DNA of 64,000 nt from Augochlora pura. Lineage: Eukaryota > Arthropoda > Insecta > Hymenoptera > Halictidae. The DNA lies in the NCBI RefSeq assembly GCF_028453695.1, contig NC_135773.1, positions 6,572,001-6,636,000 of the forward strand, read 5' to 3'. A model generated the notes under the pieces. It saw only the letters and a list, made by a program, of their open reading frames with translations. It searched no databases and was not told where the DNA came from. Made by a program: the position numbers and the translations under genes. Shown one piece after another: positions 55,095-64,000 of the stretch; position 1 is the stretch's first letter; each line of letters starts with the position of its first letter.

Positions 55095-57338
55095 AGAAAG
55101 CCGAAGATTCACCTCCAGATCCAATTTCCCCATAACACAGACGAAATTTTCATTTCGCGTAATGATCTACACAGCCGACGCGGAAAAAGCAGTCGGTCCA
55201 TGAAATATAAAATAGAGCGGCATTCCCGGAAGAATACACCCACTATCGGTAATTCCAGTTTCCAAAGCTTCTTAAGGGGAGAAATAAATGATGAGCCCGT
55301 GCGCGGGCTGGCTTGATCCAGACAAATTTTGATTTCGCGGAAAAACTTTCGCGCGGCGGCACGGAACAGCGACGGAGATTCCAGGTGTCGAAGTTCCACC
55401 CGGTCCCGATCTCCGCTGAATTAATCAGACGGTTTGACAAAGTTACCGTGTCCCGGTGAATTTTTCAGGCCGGCTCCGTAATAATTGAAGCGGCGAAAAT
55501 CGACTCACCCGCGTTGTATTTTATTCAGCTCGCCGGAGGGGGACCGGCCGCGGATAGAGATATAAAAACCGCGCGCGGGACCCGGTATAAATTCCCAACG
55601 AAATTCTTGCAGCGTAGCCCGCGGAATTAAAGATGTTACACGGTCCCCTCCCCGCTTCTCTCCCCTCGGCCTCTCCCTCGTCCGCCCCGCGCTCGTTAAA
55701 CGCTATTTATCAGCGAGCGGAGAGGGGGCGCCCGGCCTTTTTTCCGCGGTTGCCCGCGCGCAGATTGATACGGTCTTTTTCGATATCGGCGCGCGCTCGT
55801 ACATCAACCGCTATTCAATCAACGTATCTTGTTCTAAGCCCCGTGGATACAAACCCGCCTTAAGCACCAATCCTGATGCCCGGAAACTTGATAGATGGAT
55901 TCAATTCACGGCGGCGAAAGGATGCCGAAAGATCGGTGAAATTCGGCTGCCGTCGACGCGGCCGCGTGGACAGCCGTATGAAGCGTTCATAATCTGACGG
56001 CGCATCAATTAAACACATCGATCCGATAGCTGTGTACTTACGTAGACGGCACTGTCGTCGTGTAAACAATTTTTGACGACCCTCCTCTTCTTCATCGCTA
56101 CCCTTTCTTCTACGTCTTTACGAGCCACTTTGTTTCTTTCATCTTCGGCGATCGTTCTTTCTTTTTGCTCGTTCTCGATTGCGATAATTGATCGATGTGT
56201 TTACAGCGATCTTGACGAAAGATACATTGTTTAGGAAAATGGTCGGAAGCTATTTTTTTGTTAAAAAAAGGAGGTTATGTTTTATAAGCAGCGGACGTCT
56301 CAAAGGTGACCATGTTGCGTCCATTTTGTCTTTTCTGATCGCATTTTACAATTTTCTTTAATTTCAAGCTTCTTTGAACATATTACGTTCTCTGTGAGTT
56401 ATTATATATGTTTATAAATATATCAGAACCTAAAAAAAGTATAATACAAAATTTTGCATAAAATATTTATCTTTGTTCACTGTCTTCTAATAATTCTTCT
56501 AGGGCAGCCTGTGACTTTATTCCATTTTATTAACGATGTACAACCACTGAAATAAGTTCAGCCTGACAATAAATAAATATATTTTACTCTCCACTGAAAA
56601 ATTCTGACCAGAACAGAAATCGTAAAACAAAGGGTCCAACAAACGGCGGATAAAAAGGCACCGGCGAAAAAAAGGCAGGTAATTCGCCACTTTGGCGGCT
56701 ATTTTCCGGCGCATCGATTTAGGTTTCGCAATTTAACGTTCCCTTTTTTTCCCCCCGTTTCACGTAATTTCCCCGTTTCTAATTGCGGAACAGCGTACGG
56801 TGTCCGGTAACCCGTCGCCCCCCCCTCCCGTTATATAACGGCCGAGAAATTTTACGAACACTTCCGGAAGGAGAGTTTTTCACTTTTATAGCGGCGCGGC
56901 TGCATAGAAATGCACTCTACGACAGGAATATTGCGCGTGCGTTTCGAGCGTGTCTGACCATGGATAACGCGATAAACTTTACGAGGAAGGGGGGGGGGGG
57001 AGGCTCGCCGCCGCTCGTAATGGATTTGCAATATGTTGCAAACGGAGCGGCGCCGCGTGAAAAGTGCGCGACGGCTTGCCATCGGCCGGATTAATATGGA
57101 TAAAACCGCGTCCGATGGAATTTAGGAGCCATAAACGGAATGACTTTCGTTGTTCGCGCGCGCGCGAGCGAGCGAGCGCGAGCGGAGCGGACCTTTCGCG
57201 CTCGTCCGCGGAATTTGTTGCGTAAATCAAAGTGCGGGCTGCGCGAGGCGGCCGCGGCTGTATTTTTCAAGGAAACCCACAAATTTGACTCGATTTCGCC
57301 GGAGGGCCGATGTTTACGCGTTTATTTGGCGAACGGTC
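55095..57338. other. Non-coding stretch, partly CpG-rich
   Basis: A TATAAAAA sequence at about 55561 precedes a GC-rich segment that stays open in one plus frame to TGA at 55995-55997, without an ATG start or recognisable motif. An antisense frame is also open. I do not call a gene. A G-run lies near 56989-57000 and a CG-rich run near 57153-57182. Confidence 0.45.
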
Positions 57339-57586
57339 TCAACCCTGTGCACTCGAAGCCATTTTAACTGTAATTCTAAAGTAACGATTCCAACATGTAC
57401 CATTTCCATTTTACAAGGTAAAGAGGTTATGTTCAATTGAAATAGAATCTTGTAACTTATACAAAAACAGTAACACTTTTAATAATTTTTTAAATGTAAA
57501 TTTTTATGATAGAAATATTATTGTGGAACGCGACGTAACAATTAGCAGTGGTGCCTCGGAGTCATCACTCGAGTGCAAAGGGTTAA
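57339..57586. mobile_element. TTAA-flanked MITE, piggyBac-like
   Basis: A 248-bp copy of the element at 13210-13458. The left end reads TCAACCCTGTGCACTCGAAG (TTAA changed to TCAA, one substitution in CCCTTTG). The right end CTCGAGTGCAAAGGGTTAA is intact. The subterminal GTGCCTCGGAGTCATCACT and the internal ACTGTAATTCTAAA and CCATTTCCATTTTA words match the other copy. Non-coding and non-autonomous. Confidence 0.85.
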
Positions 57587-57680
57587 CAGTTTACGACGAA
57601 GACTGCGATATCATTTTCTAAACAAGATCAAGGGGTTAACAGTTTACCACGAAGACTGCGATATAATTTTCTAAACAACA
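57577..57680 (+). repeat. 53-bp tandem duplication at the MITE edge
   Basis: AAAGGGTTAACAGTTTACGA at 57577 is followed 53 bp later by AAGGGGTTAACAGTTTACCA. Both continue with CGAAGACTGCGATAT and TTTTCTAAACAA. The duplication includes the last bases of the MITE, so it happened after insertion. Confidence 0.85.
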
Positions 57681-58623
57681 AATATCGTGTATTCATTTCG
57701 CATCAAAGAAAGGGAAGAATCTTACGGGACACTCTGATATAATAATTCGGTAGACACCGCGCGGGTCAAACAATTATATTGGCCGGTCATCGAGCAGTCG
57801 GCTCCGCGGAGCGATTCATTCGATTCTGCGGACGATAAATCGATCGCGGCCATTCTACCTAATCCATTAGAGAAGGCACTATATTCCCGGCCCATCTGTT
57901 CGATCGTGGCAACCAACTTACCCTATCCTCTCTCTCTCTCTCTCTCTCCTCCGTCATCGATTTCTTTTTTTCTTCGAGAACTCGCCGCGTCCTCCTATAT
58001 ATATACATACCCACGGAGGACGGGGTCGGTCGGTCCTCCCCGGTGTTCCTCTCCGACTGTCCTACTTTTAAATCCGAGCCGGGGGGAACGGTGACAGAGA
58101 GATTCGGGATCATCAAAGAGCGCCAGGGAAATCCGTCGATTCCGGGATTCAGATGGATGGACACGCGGGGAGGGGAGGGGAGGGGAGGGGGGGAGGGGGA
58201 TGGCCGAGGCGCGGCGGAGGGATCGACCGGGGATCCGCACAAAGCGAGCGCGTTGACCGGTGATGCCGAGTGTCCTGGGACCTAGAAAGAATGTTCGCCG
58301 TGAGGACTGCCGAGGGAGGGAGGGGAGTAGCGCCTGCACGGAAACGACGAGTTTAGAGGGGAAGTTCGAAGTTCGACGAGTTGCCGGAATAGACGACGAA
58401 GGCATTAGGCGACCCCGAAATTACAGGGATAAGGGTTCCACTTTTCGACGGCATCGACGATTTTGGAATATTTCGAATATTTTTCTCGCGAGGTGGACGA
58501 GAAATATGTCAGCTATACTCTTTCTATATTAGCTATACTCTTTTATCTCAAGCTAGCTGAATTATGAATTCTTGTATCAGTGATATAGATTTCAGGGCGA
58601 ACAGAGAGAATACGTTGAGAGAT
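57681..58623. other. Non-coding stretch
   Basis: A CT tract lies at 57930-57948 and a GGGGA-rich run at 58168-58200. CpG-rich frames on both strands lack motifs. Confidence 0.5.
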
Positions 58624-58889
58624 TTAACCCTTTGCAGTCGGAGAAATTTTTACTGGAAATCTAAAATATCTTTTTAGATTTACAGTGTTTCAATTTTATA
58701 TAACCTGGAGAATTTTATACAATCTGGAATATTTTATACATTATGAAATTAAATTTTGTGACTCGCGCAACAATTAACAGCTTTCCATAATTTGTTGAAT
58801 ATAGGTAAATTTGATAAAAATTATTTTGAAACGTGGTATAATAATTTCTAGTGACTCCTCAGAGTCTCTACCCGATCGCAAAAGGTTAA
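58624..58889. mobile_element. TTAA-flanked MITE, piggyBac-like
   Basis: A 266-bp element. The left end is TTAACCCTTTGCAGTCGGAG; the right end CCGATCGCAAAAGGTTAA is its imperfect inverse. The subterminal AGTGACTCCTCAGAGTCT corresponds to the GTGCCTCGGAGTCATCACT block of the 57339 copy. The body is AT-rich and non-coding. Confidence 0.8.
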
Positions 58890-61514
58890 CTTTTTTGGAA
58901 TTTAACTTTTATTCTATTTGTAATTTTAGAACAGGCAGTAATTAATTCATATGGATATTTTATGGAAGCGATACATCTTTACAATTTACTTTACTTATAT
59001 TTAAATTGAATATCTTAAGATTTGACATCATAAAAATATCCTTGTGCTGTCTAAGATAGTACTTAACCTTTCGAACCTCCTGACTCAGTTTTATCATAAA
59101 TTCTTAAAAAGCACAGACTAGCGCTAACATTCTATAACAATTATTCAAAGAAGACAGTAGACGAACGAATTACCTGGACAAGAACTTAGAATGTCTATAA
59201 TACATATCCATATTAAACATCCCTTAAAGCAAATAATTTTCTAAATTCGGCAATAATAATGCAGCATGTAAAACCTTCGTCGATGGCATAATGCATGGTC
59301 CCCTGGCCTAAGCCGAGAGCCAGAGCGAGGCTCGAGAAGGAGTAGGAGGAGGAAGAGTAGGAGGAGGAAGGAGGGGGAAGGAGGATTGTCCTCAGCCGAT
59401 TCGGCCACTCTGACATCGGCGATCCGTCATTTACGAGCAATTAGACGACGGGCACAGTGTACGTCGAGGACGCAGAGGCATCATCCGTACAGGCTTCTAC
59501 TTATCTGTCGGCGGTTCGATGGCCGGCGTGCCAGAGTATTATCAATCTGGTAAGCATATCGTAGCCGGCCAGTCCCAAGCCGCGCCACCTATCAGCCTAA
59601 TCTACTCGCCTAGCTATGCACGCCCGTACGGTGCAAACATCGCCATTGTGTCTATCTGTTGAACTGCAGTGCGGGTATACTCAGGATAATAGCATTGAAA
59701 ATGATTCTATTCTCGGAAATAATGGCATGGCGCCTGCCGAGCCCCCGCGCACACACACACATATACATATATGCATGCACGTCGACGGAGAGGAGAGACG
59801 TGTACACTGCGCAAAAGGTAGGTATATACGGCACAGACATTCAGCCAGAGAGAGGTTCACGTGTGTAGCATCCGTCCGATCCGAGCGTCGAACGAGTAGT
59901 ACCGAACACTCCGAGCACACTTTCTCGCCTCTATCAACCGGGTCGATCCCCATGAATCCCCCTTTTTCCCCGGAATGGAACGCATTAAACAGCCTGTGCT
60001 CTTTTTTTCGTGCTTCAACCTGGCCGAGCTTTAACCTGTTCCATGGGGTATTTTTCGATCCTCGGCGCGAGGAGGAATTCTGGCTCCGTGGAAGGGTTAC
60101 GCGCCGGCTGAAATTAAAGGAATTGTAGATGAAATATTTGACTTCGATCGGTTTCGACTAGACAGTCCTGTTATCTCCATATCAGTTGCCAATACGTCAT
60201 ATTATAATTTATTGTATTTTTAATATTATAGAATATTATGTTATAGTATATGCAGTATTTATAGTCTTCATTTTTCCATTATTTTTATATATAGTAGTTT
60301 AATTTATATTTTTAGACATATAGTATTTAATCTATAGTACTTATAAATATATTTTAATATATTTATTTTACTAAAATTTATTTACTTAGTAATATATTTT
60401 CTCGACTGATTTTTATAGGCGCTATTATGGCGTTATAAATTACTATGGTAATCAAAAATTTATTCTAAAGCTATTTACAGACAGAGAAAGAGAGAGAGAG
60501 AGATGACTTAAAATTGTAATGACAGAGTTAACCGAATTCGCCTGAAAAATTAAGAATAAAAAATAACGACTCAAATTATATACGACACTATAGCATAAAT
60601 ATTCATATATATTAACAATTAATCCGGACTGAAATTTCGATTCATCTAAATCTACGATTTTTGTATCCTAAAAGCGTAACACAACTATTGCAACAAATTT
60701 AAGAAAATTATAACCATTTAACCGGTTGTAACTGCGTACTTTTTAACGCATTAACTGAATTTCGCGTACATTTTTCCGTCGTCTCCTCTCGAAAGCCCGT
60801 GGCTCTAAACCGTGTGCGCGAAGAGTGGGGGGAAGGGAGAAATATGTTTAATTCGACGGCGGCGCGTGAAGATTAATTTTTAGCTGTTTGATTAAATTCC
60901 GCTGGCTCGCGTTATTTATGTATAGGCGACGGAGACGGGGCAGTCAAAGTGTTAACGAGTTGAAAGCGGGGGTGGGGGTTCGGCGGGTAGCGAAGCATCT
61001 GAAAAAAAGGAAGCGTTGCTCTTGAATAAAAGCATCGGGCCGGTGCGCGACGGTAGCCGGTCGCCGGTGCGACGTACCCCGATGCATTTTTTAACCGGAG
61101 AGGGTTTTATTTCGGTTTTAGTGTCGTAGACGTGCAACGCTCTCTATCGGCTATTCTATAGCCGGGCGGAACATTTTCATGGGTTTCTTGTTCATCCGGG
61201 GGGTGATTTTAGTATTACGACGCTTTACTGGCGGAAAACGTCGGTCAGGGTTTTTTCCCTATCGGAAATGGCGTTGCTGCAATTCGATACGAATTTAGGA
61301 TTGACGCGTCTTTCATATTTTTATAAATTAGACGAGGTAGAATATACGAAAGAGCTGTGAAAACATAACAAACTACTTCAATTTCTGTCACGAAATATAC
61401 CACCTTTATAATTTATGATTTTATAATTTATTCGACCGGCAAATAATTTCTCCTTGCTCTCTAAATCGTCCAATTGTATTTCACATAAATTAATATTTTT
61501 GTTTTCAGCCGTAA
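58890..61514. other. Non-coding stretch
   Basis: AT-rich to 59250, then a GGAGGA purine run (59336-59390). A GC-rich segment holds a 170-codon plus frame (59616-60128) that crosses a CA/TA microsatellite (59750-59770) and has no motif; I judge it chance. A donor-like CTGGTAAGCA lies near 59550. AT-rich again from 60180, with a short GA tract at 60485-60502. Confidence 0.45.
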
Positions 61515-61656
61515 TTAACCCTTTATTCTCGAACGGCGACTCTGAGACGACGCTAAAAATTACTGCACTATTTTCTGAAGAATTCTCACATTATTAAATT
61601 AGCGTATATTCAATAAAGTGTAAAATATTTATTAACAAACTCCAAACTCAAAAGTT
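61515..61656 (+). repeat. TTAA element remnant (GACTCTGAG subtype)
   Basis: TTAACCCTTTATTCTCGAAC leads to GGCGACTCTGAGACGACGC and TAAAAATTACTGCACTATTT. It is homologous to the remnant at 30346. It runs directly into the next element and lacks its right end. Confidence 0.6.
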
Positions 61657-61658
61657 AA

Positions 61659-61801
61659 TTAACCCTTTGCAGTCGCATTAATTTTACACACAGGTTATAC
61701 ATATATCAAAGTTCAGACATATATTTTAAATATGAAAATAAAATAGGTAAATAAATAGCTTTGGTGACATGGAGCAGACATGCCACGCTGTAAAGGGTTA
61801 A
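61659..61801. mobile_element. TTAA-flanked MITE (143 bp)
   Basis: TTAACCCTTTGCAGTCGCAT at the left and GCCACGCTGTAAAGGGTTAA at the right, with TTAA at both ends. The short interior is AT-rich. Left end sequence matches the 58624 copy, so this is probably an internally deleted relative. Confidence 0.75.
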
Positions 61802-62042
61802 ACAACAATGTAGCAGGAGTGGAGCGATCCGCCGACAAAAGACAAAGAAACGGTAGCAAGCCGGGAGAAAGACCGTGAGACAGAGGACGGTTCTTGATAG
61901 AATGAAAGAGGGACTCCGAAGGATTCGCTTGGCGGATCGAGCGGGCCGTCTACTTTGATGCAAAAGGGTAGCTGAAGTCTGACAGCGGCGTAGCCTCGGC
62001 TCGCCGGCGTTCTAATTACCGACAATAGAGACCGTGCAATTC

Positions 62043-62045
<3 letters not shown>
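61802..62045. other. Non-coding stretch
   Basis: No supported gene or repeat between the MITE and the GA tract. Confidence 0.5.
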
Positions 62046-62106
<61 letters not shown>

Positions 62107-62110
62107 AGAG
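62046..62110. repeat. (GA)n microsatellite
   Basis: About 65 bp of GA dinucleotides with a single GATGGA interruption. Confidence 0.95.
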
Positions 62111-62574
62111 GGATAGAAACTGTATTAGCGACAATGGGGTAGATACGCGCGACGCCCCGCGCCTGCACGTACCGGTCGGAGTTCGTTTGTTGCGACAAAT
62201 GGAATTGGTAACAGGATTATGACCATTACCTCTTTGCATCGCAACTACCGTTGCGGCGACTACCTGCGTTCGCCTATTCGTTCGGCTTCTGCTAATGTTA
62301 TCGTTATTGCTTCCCCTCGTGCCTCGTTTCTAACGGGGCGGGCAGGACCGTCGGGCCCCGGCCCAGTGATCGAGATGGATTAAATTTTCGGGCGCGCGGC
62401 CTATGGCTTCCCACTTTACCTGTATCCGGCAACAATGAACGCCAATCCCAATTCGGCACCCTACCCGTGCAACACGTAATGCTGATTTCCGCGAACATCG
62501 ATTCGCATTTACCGGATTACTGATTAACCGTCGATATCTTTGTGCGACCAGATGCCCGCTCCGAGTTGTCGAAT
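62111..62574. other. Non-coding stretch
   Basis: GC-rich sequence without recognisable gene or repeat. Confidence 0.5.
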
Positions 62575-63003
62575 GCATTGTCGGATATATTGTCAGGTAT
62601 ATTATCAGATATATAGCCAAATATATTGGCAGATATTTTGTCAGATATATTGTCAAATATATTGGCAGATATTTTGTCAAATATATTGCCAGATATTTTG
62701 TCAAATATATTGCCAAATATATGGCCAAATATATTGTCAAATATATTATCAGACATATAGTCAATATATTGTCAAATATGATATATTATCAGACATATAG
62801 TCAAATATATTGTCAACTATATTATCAAATATATCATCAGATATATTGTCAAATATATTATCGGACATATAGTCAAATATATTGTCAGGTATACTGTCAA
62901 AAATATTGTCAATTATATTCTCAGATATATAGCCAAATATATTGTCAACTATATTATCAGATATATTGTCAAATATATTGTCAACTATATTATCAAATAT
63001 ATC
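62575..63003 (+). repeat. 15-bp minisatellite (ATATTGTCAAATAT type)
   Basis: About 28 imperfect 15-bp units of ATATTGTCAAATAT / ATATTGGCAGATAT type. Because the period is five codons, frames on both strands stay open and read as repeated Gln/Ile/Tyr/Cys or Asp/Asn/Ile/Phe. No protein is implied. Confidence 0.9.
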
Positions 63004-64000
63004 GCCAGAAACAATCTGATAAATTTCGTCATATCATAAAAATAATTCTCCTGTTATCCAGACCATTTTCATTATACAGAAAGTTTAATCTGCAATCCTG
63101 AATTATTAAGGTATCATTCCGAAACGAAATTTGCAATGTGAAAAATGTTTTTTCGGCTTCAAAAGTGCAAGCCGCCTGAATAATTCTCCGCGCTCTCGCA
63201 AACCTAACAATGTAGTTTTAAATTACATTATGAAAATGTGTAACATTTGCGATATCCACGCACGTGAAACAATTCGCAATAAAAAGTTGAACATTCCCTG
63301 TCCGCTAATTACGCGGAGTGTCTATAAATAATAAAATTTCGTGAAAAAATTAAGGGTGAATCGTGGGCCGGTGCATATATTCAGCGATGAATATTACGCG
63401 CAGCTCGTACTTCGTCCCCCTTTTAATTTCATATTATAGGTCGGATATAATCGCTCACACGTCGTTTAACCGAACTCAAAGTCGTAAATCATCGCGAGGA
63501 ATGTACAGAAATCCGCTTACCGTCTTTCGACATCGATGTTCGTAAAATAGATTGATTTACCGCTCTGTGTAAAATCTGCGAGAGCATTGTATCAGTTTTC
63601 TACGATTTTATTTCAACGCCCTAAAGATTGTTAAAATATTTTTATTAAAATATTCTCAATCCTACAGATATTGATATTAGAAAAATCTAAGATAATAGAA
63701 AGATATAAGAAAAATCTCTGTAGTTTTCAATTTTTATTTTCAGCAATTTTTTAAGCACAATTTCAACCCTTTGCCCTGTAATACCGCGTCATAATCTACT
63801 ATGTTCGTTATTCACGTCTCTTGAATTGGTATTACATTTTTCCCATTCAGTATCAATGTTTATTATAGTAAATCATAATAGGCTATACTATATTTATATT
63901 ATAATTTAGAATACACGAGATAATTCAAACTTGTCACAATCGCCATTCGGAATTTATTTAAAAATATAAAATAATCTAATGCGAGATAATTGAATCAATT
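63004..64000. other. Non-coding stretch to the window end
   Basis: Mixed to AT-rich. A degraded element end CAACCCTTTGCCCTG lies at about 63764. No gene recognised. Confidence 0.5.

Noticed and set aside
55566..55997. TATA-like sequence followed by a long open plus-strand frame
   Set aside because: The frame lacks an ATG start and recognisable domains, other frames of the same GC-rich segment are also open, and the ATG at 55633 is in a different frame with low-complexity Ser/Ala/Pro content.
59616..60128. 170-codon plus-strand frame
   Set aside because: It crosses a CA/TA microsatellite, has no motif, and lies in GC-rich DNA where long open frames are expected. An antisense frame is also open.

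Overview
The window looks like a gene-poor stretch of an insect nuclear genome, most likely a bee, ant or other hymenopteran. This is inferred from the texture: AT-rich stretches alternating with CpG-rich islands, very many GA/CT and poly-C microsatellites, and dozens of short TTAA- or TA-flanked elements. No conserved gene anchors the species. I see no rRNA, tRNA, CRISPR array, or intact transposase or reverse transcriptase gene. Nearly all open frames are antisense or microsatellite artefacts. The one short frame I think worth keeping is a 57-codon reading frame on the minus strand (1596-1769) that reads like the last exon of a protein gene. If it is real, much of the window to its right could be intron of that gene.

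Layout. 1-5 kb: CpG-rich flank, the candidate exon, and a 180-bp duplicated segment. 6-16 kb: first CCAAT foldback element, long CT/TA/poly-C microsatellites, one complete TTAA element and one TA element. 16-25 kb: AT-rich minisatellites, three more CCAAT foldback elements (two nearly adjacent), and a 160-bp tandem repeat. 26-38 kb: more TTAA elements, a 161/178-bp tandem duplication, a 600-bp polypurine block and a 269-bp foldback. 38-50 kb: more microsatellites, the fifth CCAAT foldback, palindrome-bearing tandem repeats and a 639-bp TTAA element. 50.8-52.1 kb: an LTR-like element, the most unusual object here. 52-64 kb: minisatellites with 15- and 30-bp periods, further TTAA elements and non-coding DNA.

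The LTR-like element (50802-52133) has TG...CA ends that pair as TGTTACG/CGTAACA, a 4-bp AATG target duplication, a TATA box and an upstream 102-bp direct repeat. Its 3' half holds ten copies of an exactly 40-bp unit that can fold as a two-part RNA hairpin. Substitutions between copies preserve pairing in both stems, and the nine spacers (13-22 bp, 154 bp in all) contain no G on the plus strand. This suggests selection for a string of RNA hairpins on unstructured linkers in an element transcript.

The other organising theme is a piggyBac-like family of miniature elements. They have TTAA at each end and CCCTTTGC-like termini, with several complete copies and many one-ended remnants. A second theme is a foldback family carrying facing CCAAT boxes.
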